NCBI GenBank assembly: GCA_022828595.1
Contig: JAKGHH010000007.1
Span: forward strand, 64,220,727 to 64,284,726
Length of the DNA: 64,000 nucleotides
Direction: 5' to 3'
From: Nelumbo lutea
Taxonomy: Eukaryota > Streptophyta > Magnoliopsida > Proteales > Nelumbonaceae
Position numbers and translations under genes: made by a program. Under the pieces are notes generated by a model. The model was not told the origin of the DNA. It saw only the letters and a list, made by a program, of their open reading frames with translations, and did not search any database. Of this stretch, positions 31,553-43,588 are shown one piece after another. Position 1 is the stretch's first letter. Each line of letters begins with the position of its first letter.

Positions 31553-32585
31553 TGATGAGAGTATAATTTATCATATTTGTATCCCCAATTATTCTGTATT
31601 TTATACTAAAATAGCATCTAATTGGACTCATATTCTTGTATTTTGGTCCAGGGTATGAAAGAAGGAATCAAGAACAAAGAAAGACAATTCGGATGTTTTT
31701 TCATAGTTTCGATATCATTCAGTCATCTGGACCTAACTCGCGTTTCCGAACTCCGAATGGGCTGATTCAAGATCCACTGGAAAGATAAGAGACAAGTCCA
31801 CAACTTTTATGTTTTGGGCTTTCGCCAATTCGGCCTGCATCGAAGTCAATTCCGGGTGTGAAGTCGCAGAAAATTCACAGGAAGGCCCAATTCGCAGCTA
31901 AAGCCCAACTCGCAGAAAAGCCTGGCTGAAGCCCAATTCGCAGAGGAGGTCTATTACGAATCCAAGAACAAGAAACTAAGAATAATCCTTCTAGATTTAA
32001 ATTCTTGATGTAATCTTAGAGTGATAAAAGGATTGAGTTCAAGAGATAAAGAGATAGGATTAGAATTAATATAGGACTTTCTATTTCTTGTAAAGATCAA
32101 CTTCAAGAGAAAGTAGGAGACCACCCCCTCCCCTTTAATCTATATAAAGGAGGGGACGGACCAGCTTTAGGTATCACTTGATCACTGAATCATTCAACTT
32201 CTTATTTGAATCAAGGAGCAAGGACCAATCAGTCAAGAAAGGTTCAAGAATTCAAGAAACTTCAAGAAGAGGAGATCTCAGCACCATTGGCGAATTCAAG
32301 AGTTCTTATTTCCCCTTTGTTTGTTTTAATTCTTCTATTATGAACTGATTTGTTTCTTGCTAGGGCTGTGGAAAGCCTAACCATGTTAATGAATATATTT
32401 TTATGTTCTTGATTTATCCAAGATTGTGATTTCCATATAGTCTATGAATTATTGTGCTTAATACAATTAAGAGCTTGGCCACCTCTTAATTGATTTGGGT
32501 TATGTGAACGAATTGAGAGAGGAATTCACATAATTGATAGAATAATTCATAGTGTGAATTGAATGGTATATTGAATTGAGAATGA
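31553..32585 (+). mobile_element. Gypsy-2 3' LTR, 3'-truncated
   Basis: Matches 28109-29160, including the TATA box at 32141-32148. It fuses near 32575-32590 with Copia-1 protease sequence; GAA(T)GAACTATT is shared by both sides and hides the exact join. Confidence 0.82.
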
Positions 32586-33821
32586 ACTATTGTACTGAGA
32601 GATTGTCTTTATGTACAAAATTTAAGGAGAAATTTGATTTCTGTTTCAAAATAGTGTGCAGATGGTTATTCTGTCTTTTTTAGTAATATGATTACTATTA
32701 AAAGAAATAAAAGATTCATTGCATACGGGGAACTGGAGAATGGTCTCTATGTTCTACATCCTTCTCTAGAAAATTACATAACCAAAACTACGTCGGCTGA
32801 AATCCCCAAGAAGAGAGCCCGTGATACAGTTAATCCCACGTGTTTGTGGCATTACCGACTTGGCCACATCGGTGTTGACCGAATCACAAGGTTGGTGAAG
32901 GATGGTCCTTTGGATTTTCTAACTGTAGAAGATCTTCCCACCTGTGAGCCTTGCCTACAAGGAAAAATGACGAAACGGCCATTTAACGGTAAGCCTGAAA
33001 GATGTACAGGGACACTTGACCTAATACATACTAATGTATGTGGTCCCCTGAGTGTTATGACACGGAATCAACATGTGTATTTCATCACCTTCACAGATGA
33101 TTTCCCACAATATGGTTATGTGTATCTAATGAGACACAAGTCTGAATCCTTTGAAAAGTTCAAAGAGTTTAGATAAGAGGTCGAGAAATAGTTAGGGAGA
33201 GAAATTAAAGCCCTTTGATCAGATCGAGGAGGCGAGTATCTCCTTGATGAATTCAGGGACTACTTAAAGGACAATGGGGTAGTATCACAATTAGCTCCTC
33301 CTGCTACACCACAACTTAACGGTATTATAGAGAGGAGGAATAGAACCTCATTGGATATGGTTCGGTCGCTTCTCGTACACTCAGAGTTACCCACATCCTT
33401 TTGGGGTTAGGCATTAGAGACTGTGATTTACGTGCTGAATCGGGTTCCAACCAAATCGGTTCCGAATACTCCATATGAATTTTGGACTGGAAAGAAACCA
33501 AGTGTCAAACACTTGATGATTTGGGGTTGTCTAGCACACATTAAAAGAATGAGTGTAGACAAGTTGGAATCCAAAACCAGTCATTGCCTATTTGTAGGCT
33601 ATCCAAAAGGCTCTATAGGTTACCTATTCTATGACCCAAATGAGCAGAAAGTGTTTTGCAGTCAAAATGCACAATTCTTGAAAACAAATTTCATCCTGTA
33701 CACCCATCATTAAGAAGTTGTTCTTGATGAGGAGAGCTCAAGAGTAGTGGGAGATGTGCCACAAGTTTCAGGTAGTGACCAACCTAGAAGATCCACTCGG
33801 GTATCCAGGCCATCGGTCCAT
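32586..33821 (+). pseudogene. Copia-1 pol: GAG-pre-integrase and integrase
   Basis: Continues the element whose gag is at 27200. Readable: ENGLYVLHPSLENYITKT near 32728, LWHYRLGHIGVDRI near 32848 and CEPCLQGKMTKRPF near 32945 (the zinc-binding His and Cys residues). Then DLIHTNVCGPLSV near 33018, where the first catalytic Asp is Asn, ITFTDDFPQYGYVYLMRHKSE, SDRGGEYLLDEF near 33218 (second Asp), IIERRNRTSLDMVRSLL (Glu) and YELW/FWTGKKPSVKHL. In-frame stops at 33174, 33189 and 33217 and others. Ends in the linker RRSTRVSRPSVH, where a solo LTR is inserted at 33822. Confidence 0.92.
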
Positions 33822-35776
33822 TGAGGGGATGGGATATCCATCTCATGGATGCCCAAGTCTTGCGGAATGGATAGGGCGAATTTCAAAAAAAAATTTCTCC
33901 CATCTTTGCAGGGAATCGAATTCCCTGTTTTAGAAAACATATTTTCAAGGATCAATCTTGAATCAAGAACCAAATCAGATCTGAACCAAAAGAAGTAGGA
34001 GGGAGGATATACCTGATACAGAGAATCAATATCTCCCAATGGAGGTGTTCATGCCCAAGGAAGGATCCAAAATCTGCTCCCACTGAAGATGGTGCAGTGA
34101 TGGATGGAGCAGAATCAGCAACGTTCTTCCAAAAGAACTTGACCCTTCGCAAGAATCAACTGGATGGCTTATGGGTACAGCTCCAACCAATCTTTTCCCA
34201 AAAGATTGGAATCAAGATCAAATCTTGATTTCTCCCAAGAACTGGAGATCGAACTAAAGGGAATGGCAATGATAGGAAGGAGGTGGCAGGAGAGAATTCG
34301 CAGTATGCAGGAAATCTCTCTTTCTGTGATTTCTTTGCTCTGAAGAGAATTGAGCCTCAATCATACAAAACTATATTTGCCCCTTTCTTCTTTCATAATC
34401 TTAAAGGGATCAACTCCTAATCAGATTAGGAGTTGCTAATCCAAATCATATTTGGGTTAGAAGTCCCTTTAAGTGATAAGGGATAATCCTTATCTTATCT
34501 ACAGATCAGATCAGCCATCTCCTAATCTAATTAGGAGGTTTCTAGATCTAAATCACATTTAGGTCTTGGACTCTCTAAGTGGATAGGGTCTAAGCCCAAT
34601 CCCATCAGCTGATCCACTTCAGAATTCGCCCCCCTTTAATTGACTGATCAAATCAGCCTAGTTCGAAATGGGCTTAAGGCCCATTTAAGGTTATGTACTC
34701 AATTAGCCTTCCAAACTACTGCCCAGTTGGGCTTCCTTGTATGGCATGGGACCCAAACATTGATCTACACATCAGCCACATGGGTTCAGCCTAGCCTTTG
34801 TTACAAGGCCTGGCCGAATACACTGTTATGGACAGTGCACCCCCTAAAACCCATCTTATGGGCTCTATGGGCCCAACACTTACCCTAAGTGGTCCCTGGG
34901 CCAAGCCACCTTGTAACACCCAGGGACTGTGGGCAGATGCAAGATTAGCCCATCAGGTATTATCCTCAATGGTCTTACACTTAACCTCTCAGCCCATAAT
35001 GATCATACACTGCCCGACAAGAGAGGACCTCTCCCTCGGCTGCAAGGAACAGTGTTGCACTCTCTACTTATATGGATCCCGGGAATTAAAACCTTTTGCA
35101 AACATTTTAGAAACCATAATATATACTTTTATATCTCATATAAAATATACTTTGCAAAAACAAATCTCAACGGTTGAAATCGATTGCCGGCAGTCTTGGT
35201 TTCCATCAGAGAGAATGCATCCCCGATCATTACCTTTGTCCGACAAAGGGGCTGAACCTTTCACTATGATCACCCACTCAGATGAATTCTCGGACTGTCC
35301 CAACATACCCAGGTTTTGACCCTTGCTAAGGATCTCACTGATTGGTACATCAAAGACAACCCAATCCGACATCTAGTGTAGTATCATAATCGAGTCTAGG
35401 GGTTAGGTGTAACTTTCCAGTTTTGCCCATCTATCTCCATGGTCCAGGGCAATACTGGAAATCTGGTCCGGTTCAAAGGTTCTATTAATCCTACATTGTA
35501 TGTGCCTAGGGTCTCACCCTGGCAGCTGAGACAGGCCACCCCAACCGACTTGGTGGCACTACAGTGTCAGCCTTGTCAGGATAGGTCTCCCCAGACCGAT
35601 CCACTGGCTGTGAACATTCTAAACTAACACGAGTCTCATTAAGTGTCCAGTTTAAGGGTATAAATAGAAACATACCAAGGGGACATGAATCAAATATGCA
35701 CTTTTATTCATTTACAATAAATTCATAAAGTACATCATTCTTGATTGAAGCTAAGGGCATACAAAACTGTCTAACA
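33822..35776 (-). mobile_element. Copia-1 solo LTR in Copia-1 pol
   Basis: A 1955-bp LTR in minus orientation, TGAGGGGATG to GTCTAACA, flanked by a perfect 5-bp duplication TCCAT (33817-33821 and 35777-35781). The host pol frame resumes on the other side in the same linker. No primer site. Hairpin row at about 34405-34620. Confidence 0.94.
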
Positions 35777-37284
35777 TCCATTTTGGTTGTGACCAGGATA
35801 GTTTTCTAGTGGAAACCTTGACTAGTGAGGAGGATCCCGTGACTTACGCGGAAGATATGTTGGATATAGATTCCTAGAAGTGGGTGGAGACCATGAGAGC
35901 AGAGATGGACTCAATGGAGACCAATGAAGTCTGGACTCTAGTAGATCCGCCGTCCGGGGTAAAAGCAATTGGTTGCAAATGGATTTACAAGAGGAAGAAG
36001 AGCCCCGATGGTCGAGTTGAGACCTTCAAAGCTCGTCTAGTGGCGAAAGGGTACACTTAGAAAGAGGGCATCGACTATGAGGAAACTTTTTCGCCTGTGG
36101 CCATGCTTAAATCTATTAGGATCCTACTAGCTATAGTAGCATACCATGGTTATGAGATTTGGCAGATGGATGTCAAAGTTGCATTCCTGAATGGAGATCT
36201 TACTGAAGATATCTATATGTAGCAGCCGCAAGGCTTCATTGCTGCAGGTTAGGAAAACATGGTATGTAAACTTAATAGATCCATTTATGGACTTAAGCAA
36301 GCTTCTAGAAGTTGGAACATCCGTTTTGACTCTATTGCCAAACCGTTTGACTTCAAGCAGAATTTGGATGAACCCTGTGTCTATGAACCCTGTGTCTACA
36401 GGAAGTACAGTGGAGATAAGGTTACCTTCTTGGTTCTGTATGTAGATCACATTCTACTCATTGGGAATGATGTAGGAATGTTAACTACGGTGAAAGTGTA
36501 TGGCTTTCGCAGCAATTCTCCATGAATGACCTTAGAGAATCATCCTATATACTGGGTCTTCGACTCTATAGAGATAGATCGCAGCAATTCCCTACGCCTC
36601 TACAATAGGGATCATCATGTATGCCATGCTGTGCACTCGTCCTGACATTGCTCAAGCAATGAGTGTAGTAAGCAGATTTCAGGCCAACCCAGGGCAGGAG
36701 CACTGGATTGCTGTGAAAAACATACTTAAGTACCTTCGAAGGACAAAAGAGTTTTGTCTAGTATTCGATGGTAGCTCACTACAGATCCAAGGGTATACAG
36801 ATGCCGATTTCCAGTCGGATCCAGATGATAGAAAGTCTACATCTGGATATGTTTTCACGATAGGATCGTGTGCTGTTTGCTGGAAAAGCAGCAAACAGGG
36901 GTCCACTGTAGACTCCACGACCGAGGCCGAGTACATTGCCGCAAGTGAGGCTGCCAAAGAAGCCGTGTGGATGAAGAAGTTTGTTCACGAGTTGGGAGTA
37001 GTTCCGTCCAGCACATCACCCATCCCATTGTTGTGTGACAACAATGGAGCTATTGCTCAGGCTAAGGAGCCACGAGCCCACTCGAAGTCGAAGCACATTG
37101 AGAGGAAGTACCACATGCTGCGGGAGATTGTTGGTAGATGGGGCGTCCTAATTTAGAAATTAGCGTCAGCGGAAAATGTAGCAGACCCATTGACGAAGCC
37201 ACTATCACAGAAAGTTTTTGAGAAACACATGGAAAGCATGGGACTCTGGCTTATACTTGATTGGACCTAAGTGCAAGTAGGAGC
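35777..37284 (+). pseudogene. Copia-1 pol: reverse transcriptase and RNase H
   Basis: RT starts AIGCKWIYKRKK near 35967 and continues through VAKGYT, DYEETFSPVAMLKSIRILLA and AFLNGDLTEDIYM to the polymerase box YVDH at 36439-36450, in which the second Asp of YVDD is His. A 15-bp tandem duplication (36370-36384, 36385-36399) repeats EPCVY. Around 36583 roughly 170 bp are deleted relative to 53580-53765. RNase H (36617-37156) is well kept, with TDADFQSDPDDRKSTSGYVF, STTEAEYIAASEAAKEAVW and SKHIERKYHMLREI. LASAENVADPLTKPLSQK closes the protein, and the polypurine tract AGTGCAAGTAGGAGC (37270-37284) follows. Several stops. Confidence 0.92.
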
Positions 37285-38134
37285 TATTAGATAGTTTTGC
37301 CTGCCCTTAGCTTCAATTAGAATGATGTATTTTATGTGTTTATTGTAAATGAATAAAAGTGCATATTTGATTCCCTATCCACTCAGAGAGTCCAAATATG
37401 AATGTCATTCAGATCTAGAAACCACCTTATGAGATTAGGAGAAGGCTGATCTAATCTGCAGATAAGATAAGGGTTTATCCTTATCACCTAAAAGGATGTC
37501 TGATCCAAATATGATTTGGATCTGCAACCCCTAATTGGATTAGGAGCTGATCTTTTAGGGTTACAAAAGAAGGAGGGGGTGGCAGCCTTTAGAAGACACA
37601 TACTCACATCCCCTTCAGAGCTAAAATCACAGAAGGAAGAATTAAGCAACCCTGTAGAATTCTTTCTTTGCGCCTCTTTGTTCTTGCTGCCCAAGTTTGC
37701 CAGTTCAATCTCCAGTTGTGGGAGAAGTCAAGATTCGATCTTGACATCAGTTCTTTGTGAAAGGATTGATAGGAAGCTGTGCTCACATGCCATCCTGCTG
37801 TTTCTTGCGAAGGATATGGTTCTTGGAGAAGAATGCTGCTGATTCTGCTCCATCCTGCACTGTGCCATCTTTAGTGGAAGCAGTCTTTGGATCCTTCCTT
37901 GGGCGTGAACACCTTCACTGATAGATAACATTTGTCTGTATTAGGTATACTTCTCTCCTACTCCTTTTGATTCATGTCTGGTTCAGTTTATGGTTCAAGA
38001 TTGATCATTGAAAATAATATTTTTCTAAACAGGGAATTCGATTCCCAATTGAAAGGGAGAAAAAAATTTTTGAAATTTGCCCACCTTATTCCGCAAGATA
38101 TGGGCATCTATACGATGGATCTCTCATCCCTTCA
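37285..38134 (+). mobile_element. Copia-1 3' LTR with internal deletion
   Basis: Starts TATTAGATAG right after the polypurine tract and ends CCCTTCA at 38134. After the first 89 bp it jumps at about 37373 to the hairpin row, skipping about 1.1 kb. It is the 3' LTR of the element starting at 26848. No 5' LTR is left for it. Confidence 0.88.
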
Positions 38135-38216
38135 CTTGCTTAATGCTATTAGGAGTGACCATCTCTTAATTGATCAGGCGTATGTGAATGAAACGAGAGA
38201 GGAATTCTTGACTGTC
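38135..38216 (+). mobile_element. Gypsy-2-like LTR remnant
   Basis: CTCTTAATTGAT...GAGAGAGGAATTC resembles the Gypsy-2 LTR near 32480-32530. Only about 80 bp are recognisable. Confidence 0.5.
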
Positions 38217-38560
38217 CTCCAAATAGTTTGTTTTTTCTTTTTGTTTTTTGTTTTTATAGTTCTAGTTTATTTTTTCTGCCCTTTCTTTGCATTTAACCTC
38301 ACATTGGGGATATGTAAGTTCTAAGTGTGGGAGGGGATTTAGGATTTAGGTTAGAATTTAGGGTATGTTTTGATTGTGTTTTTCTGCATATAAAAAAAAA
38401 ATCAAAAGCTCAACTCTTTTGAATCAATTGAAACAATCTTCTGAGAAAATTCTTGTGAATCTAGTAATGAGGTACAATCAAGGAGTACATTATTTATCTG
38501 AAGCCATTTCCAGTTAAGCTAGTCCTAAATTCAGGTTTAAGTAAACGGGGTAGTTGTTTT
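38217..38560 (+). other. Gypsy 3' UTR-like remnant
   Basis: Contains TTCTAAGTGTGGGAGGGGAT near 38317-38336, the landmark that follows integrase in Athila-like elements, and otherwise nothing recognisable. No coding frame. Confidence 0.5.
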
Positions 38561-39259
38561 ACCATTGCTACAATTGGTATTTTCTAGTGCATTTCCTCAT
38601 TACTGAATGACCCATCCTCATGCTAATGATGGAAGGCCTTTAGAGAGTTTATCATATGAATCTCCCTATCACATGCACTCATATTAGCTGGAGAGAATAG
38701 TTAATTACGCCCTAGTTCTAATTTTAGCTCAAACCAAAGTGGATCCCACTGACTTTCATAAAGCCTGATTTCGGTGGGCCTAAATCGGCTAGGGTTTTGC
38801 ACATAACCTCTTGATGAGTTGTAGAGCCCACCTCTGAGGGAGGTCATCCAATGACCAAAAGGGACACCATGGAAATGATGTGCATTCAGCCATGATGTGC
38901 ACAAGAGCCACTGTCGATTGAGCATTGGGCCAAGTGGCCCATGTACATAGCACATCGCACATCCATACATCTCATGCAGGGAAAAATTGATCCAATCAAT
39001 TAATCATCTATAAGGCCCATTTGAAGCCCATTTTAAATACATAAAATTAACCATTAACATTATCTAGGTATATGGGCCGAATGGTTTAGCCCATATAGCT
39101 TTAAAAGTTAAGTGGGCTTTCAGCAGTTTTAACTATTTACAGGTTGGGTCGAATCAATAATTTAATTAAACATCAATCCTCAGACCCATTAGTGGGAAAA
39201 TTAGGGCTGACTTTCAACCTTGATTAAACCCTAGATTTGGTCCAAACAGTTTGAACCAA
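38561..39259 (-). other. Copia-1 leader fragment
   Basis: Minus-orientation leader, nearly a repeat of 40780-41340: CTCATTACTGAATGACCCAT, the ATGGAAATGATGTGCATTC block and ATGGGCCGAATGG. At 39259 it is fused to a piece of RT. Confidence 0.8.
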
Positions 39260-39347
39260 TCTGCTTACTACACTCACTGCCTGAGCAATGTCAGGACGAG
39301 TGCACAACATGGCATACATGATGCTACCAACGGCAGAGGCATATAGC
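39260..39347 (-). pseudogene. Copia-1 RT/RNase H junction fragment
   Basis: Thirty codons on the minus strand, YASAVGSIMYVMLCTRPDIA and QAVSV, the segment just before RNase H. It stands between gag/protease on one side and leader on the other, so both joins are rearrangements. The join to the leader shares AGATT with both parents. Confidence 0.85.
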
Positions 39348-40313
39348 CGTGGCTGGAACAGTTGTAGTAGTCCCCAAGTATAGTGTGATTTCTCCTTCAC
39401 TCAACCTTCTGCTTACCTTGAACCCCTACAGTGAGTTACATGCATGAGTTGAAGCCCCGGAGTCAATACACCAGGACGCAGAAGCTACCAATAAATTGGT
39501 TTCTATAACACAAGTTTCGAAATTACCTTTCTTGGATTCCAGGTAGGCAGGACAGTTCCTTTTCTAGTGGCCGGTCTTCTTGCAGAAGTGACAGGCATCC
39601 GATGCTTTGTCTTTCTTCTACTTCTTACCCTTAGTGGCTTTCTTCTGAGGCTTCTTTGCCTTCCTCTTTCTCTTGCCTGTCTTGCTAGCTTCAACAAGCA
39701 TAGCTATAGGCTCATCATTTCTAATCAGTTCTTTACCTCTCTGCAACATATTGCTGAGCTCTTGCAAGCTAACATTCAACTTGTTCATGTTATAGTTTAT
39801 AATGAACGAATTAAAGGAAGGAGGCAAAGAATTAAGGATAGCATCTATCTGGGTTACAAGGTCCAGCCCGAATCCAAGAGCCTCCAGTTCGTTAATATAT
39901 CCCATCTACCGAAGACACTGGTTGTGAACTTGTTGGCCCTTGGTCATTTTTGTGGTCATGAACTGTTTCAAGACCTTTTGTCGAGTAGAACGATTTTGCT
40001 CTTCATACATCATCCTGAGACTATCTAATATGTCCTTGGCAAGTTCGATCTGATCGAACTACCTCTATATTGGGTTGTCCAAGGGGGCATTGATTTAACA
40101 CCGGGCAAGGGAGTTTTTCTCCTCCCATTCCTGATAGTCTCTCCTTCGGGTCTCAGAATCCCTATCACCCGGACGCTCTGGGGCAGGATTCTTGGCACTT
40201 TGTCTACGTTTTCAGAAGCTAGGACCAGCATAAGGTTCCTATACTAGTCGGCATAGTTTGGGCCCTTCAACTTGTTGTCATTAAGAAATTTTGCAAATGA
40301 TCCATTTGCCATT
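39348..40313 (-). pseudogene. Copia-1 gag and protease start (minus strand)
   Basis: ATG at 40311-40313 (MANGSFAKFLNDNKLKGPNYAD). Frameshifts near 40200 and 40090 break the N-terminal half. From 39905 the frame reads MGYINELEALGFGLDLVTQIDAILNSL, SFNSFIINYNMNKLNVSLQELSNMLQ, MLVEASKTGKRKRKAKKPQ, the zinc knuckle CHFCKKTGH, and CIDSGAST near 39470. Ends near 39348 at the joined RT fragment. Confidence 0.9.
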
Positions 40314-41345
40314 TTTTGATAAAAGAGCAAACATCAGTCCACAACCTAATTTGATTCATGTTCATTACATAGATAAGGATTTTAATCTACATTCCATTTT
40401 CATTTATTCATCTCTGAGATTTCCTTCCTTTCTCGGTGATGGAGAATATGGGTTGTCTCTGGAAATGTGGGAAATCACATAGGGTGCATGGAGCCAATTG
40501 TTTCAGCTACATAACCCCACCACCTTTCTGTGAAGGATCATATCCATTCATCATATGAGTTTTCCCTTTGGCCTCTGTCAGACAAGGTTCAGAGCCGTTT
40601 TTAGGTAAACCTTTCTGTCCAGTGAGTGCTTACCCATCATATTCGTGAACGCCAAGGTACCGTGAGAGAGTTTCCATTTTCTGTTGAAGCCCCTCCCACA
40701 TCGGTCTATGACGCTCTATCATCTTATGAAACACTCAGATAAGCCCAACAGCAAATGGATAGCCCATTTTCTGGTGCGTTTCCTCATTACTGAAGGACCC
40801 ATCATCATGCTAATGATGGAGGCCTTTAGAGAGTTCATCATATGAATCTCCTTATCACATGCACTCATGTTAGCTGGAGGGAACAGTTAATTATGCCCTA
40901 GTTCTAATTTTAGGTCAAACCAAAGTGGCTCCCACTGACTTTCATAAAGCCAGATTTCAGTGGGCCAAAATCGACTAGGGTTCCGCAGGTATCCTCTTCA
41001 GGAGGTGTGGGGTCCACCACTGAGTGAAGTCATCCAATGACTAGCAGGGACACCATGGCAATGATGTGCATTCAACCATGGTGTGCGCAAGAGCCACTGT
41101 CGATTGAGCATGGGCCAAGCACTTATAGCCCATTTAAGTAGCACATCACACATCCATACATCTCATGTAGGGATAAATTGATCCAATCAATTAATCATCT
41201 GTAAATCCCATTGGAAGCCCGTTTTAAATCCATAATATTAACCTTTAATAATATCTAGGTATATGGGCCGAATGGTTCAGCCCATTTAGCTTTAAAAGTT
41301 AAGTGGGCTTTTAGCAGTTTTAACTTTTTAAAACTGGGCCTTTAC
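40314..41345 (-). other. Copia-1 leader (minus strand)
   Basis: About 1 kb of leader upstream of the gag at 40313, colinear with 42600-43588 read in the opposite direction. Cut at 41345 by a gypsy LTR starting TGATGAAAGG. Confidence 0.8.
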
Positions 41346-42052
41346 TGATGAAAGGAGAATTTATCATATTTTTATCCCAAATTACTATGTCTTTTATACT
41401 AAATTAGCACCTAATTGGACTCATATTTCTGTTCAGGGCATGAAAGAAGGCATCAAGAGCAAAGATAGACAAATTGGATGATTTTTCACAGTTTCGACAT
41501 CATTTAGTGAAATGGGCCTAACTCGCATCTCCGAATGGGTTGATTCAAGATCCATTGGAATGATAAGAGAAAACTCCACAACTTTTATATTTTGTGCTTT
41601 CGCTGATTCAGCCTGCATCGAAGTCCAATCCGGGCCCGAAGTCGGGGCAATTTTGTAAGAATGCCCAATCTGCAGCTGAAGCCCAACTCGCAAAAAAGCC
41701 TGGCTGAAGCCCAAATCGCAGAGGAAGACTATTACGAATCCAAGAACAAGAAACTAAGAATAATCCTTCTAGAACTAAATTTTTGATATAATCTTAGAGT
41801 GATAAAAGGATTGAGTTCAAGAGATAAAGAGATAGGATTAGAATTAATATAGGACTTTCTATTTCTTGTAAAGATCAACTTCAAGAGAAAGTAGGAGACC
41901 ACCCCCTCCCCTTTAATCTATATAAAGGAGGGGGCAGACCTGCTTTAGACATCACTCAATCAGGGAATCACTGAATTTTGGATTTGAATCAAGAAGCAAG
42001 GAGCAACCAGTCAAGAAGGGTTCAAGAAAGGTTCAAGAATTCAAGAAATCTC
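41346..42052 (+). mobile_element. Gypsy-2 LTR, 3'-truncated
   Basis: Starts TGATGAAAGGAGAATTTATC and matches 28109-28820, including the TATA box at 41919-41926. It is fused at about 42053 to protease coding sequence. Confidence 0.82.
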
Positions 42053-42357
42053 AAGAAGAATGTTTAACAATTCTTCAAAAGAAATTGCCCCCAAAGCTTA
42101 AGGATCTAGGGAGTTTTTCTATACCTTGCACCATAGGGAATACTGAATTTGAAAAAGCTTTATGTGATTTATCTTGCAATTAGCTATTACAAGCATTAAA
42201 TATCCTAGGGGAATAGTAGAAGATGTTTTGGTCAAAGTGGACAATTCTATTATTCCTGTTGATTTCGTTGTATTGGATATGGAGGAAAATAGGACAATGC
42301 GTTGATTCTAGGGAGGCATTTTCTTGCTACCGGTGATGCTTTAATTGATGTGCGAAA
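42053..42357 (+). pseudogene. Gypsy-2 protease remnant without active site
   Basis: LPPKLKDLGSFSIPCTIGNTEFEKALCD is followed directly by LQLAITSIKYPRGIVEDVLVKVD. About 105 bp holding DLGAS and the next 30 codons are deleted near 42170 (compare 29590-29685). Ends at 42357 against a Copia-1 LTR. Confidence 0.85.
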
Positions 42358-42540
42358 AGTACATCATTCTGATTGAACATTCTAAACTAACACGAGTCTC
42401 TATAAGTGTCCAGTTTAAGGGTATTACACAGAAACATAACAATGGAACATGAATCAAATATGCACTTTTATTCATTTACAATAAACTCATAAAGTACATC
42501 ATTCTGATTGAAGCTAAGGGCATACAAAACTATCTAACAA
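42358..42540 (-). mobile_element. Copia-1 LTR start fragment
   Basis: Outer end of a Copia-1 LTR, ATCTAACA at 42540. The first 18 bases (GTACATCATTCTGATTGA) are a second copy of sequence found again at 42496-42513, so the left join was made inside a short repeat. Confidence 0.8.
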
Positions 42541-43588
42541 ATTTGGCCAAACCTATAAAGCCTAGTTTTAAAGAGTTAAAACTGCAAAAGCCCACTTTTG
42601 TGAGAAAAGCTATATGGGCCGAACTGCTAACTGCTATTCAGCCCATATACCTAAATGATATTAATGGTTAATATTGTGTTTTTGTTGGGCTGATTAATAG
42701 GCTTTATAGCTAGTGATTGATTGGATCAATTCTTCTATAATCATGTGATGTGTGCATGTTTGATGTGTTGCGACCATGGGCCATAAGCACTTGGCCCATG
42801 ATGACTCGTAAGTGGCTCTTGCGCACACCATGGCTGAATGCACATCATTGCCATGGTGTCCCATAAGGTCATTGAATGACCCCTCTTTGCTTGGTGGGCC
42901 CCATAACCCTAAAAAAGGGAAGCATGCAAAAACTCTAGTTGATTCAGGCCCACCAAAAATCTGACTTTATGAAAGTTAGTGGGATTCACTTTGGCTTGAC
43001 CTAAATTAGAACTAGGACGTAATTTTGTTCCCTCCAGTAATATGAGTGCATGTGATAGGGAGATCCATATGATGGACTCTCTAAAGGCCTTCCATCATTA
43101 GCACGATGATGGGTCATTTAGTAATGAGGAAACACACCATAAAATTGGGCTATCCATTTGCTGTTGGGTCTAACAGAGTGTTTCATAGGATGATAGGGGC
43201 GTCATAGACCAATGTGGGAGGGGATTCACTAGAAAATGGGAACTCTCTCACAGTACCTTGGCATAACCTGAATATGATGGGTGAGCACTCACTAGACAGA
43301 AAGGTTTACCTGAAAACAACTTTGAACCTTGTCTGATAGAGGCCAAAGAGAAACTCATACGATGAGTGATGTGATCCATCGCAGTATGTAGCTGAAGCAG
43401 TTGGCTCCATGCACCCTATGTGATTTCCCACATTTCTAGAGACATCTTGCCATCTCTATCAATGAGATAGGAGGGAAATGTCAGAGATGAACAAATGGAA
43501 ATGGAACATAGATTAAAAGCCATATCTATGTAGGTAACATGAATCAAACTAAAGGTTGTGGACTAATGTTTTATTGTTTTACCAGAAA
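42541..43588 (+). other. Copia-1 leader
   Basis: About 1.05 kb leader of the following gag, without LTR or primer site. Its left end starts in mid-leader at the outer end of a minus-strand LTR. Confidence 0.82.

Larger units (their letters stand above)
28109..32585 (+). mobile_element. Gypsy-2: internally deleted Athila-like element inside Copia-1
   Basis: LTR starts stand at 28109 and 31553, both TGATGAGAGTA. The internal part keeps the end of gag, the protease, a protease-to-integrase fusion frame and a long 3' UTR. RT, RNase H, the integrase core and zinc finger, the primer site and most of gag are absent. Both LTR copies stop at the same motif (about 29160 and 32585). On the right about 95 bp of the interrupted Copia-1 protease region is also missing (compare 50247-50340), so a deletion removed the element's true end. 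Confidence 0.85.

Noticed and set aside
34798..35319. 173-codon open frame in the solo LTR
   Set aside because: Antisense to the LTR transcript and broken or frameshifted in the other LTR copies (15874, 46549, 58609); not a gene.
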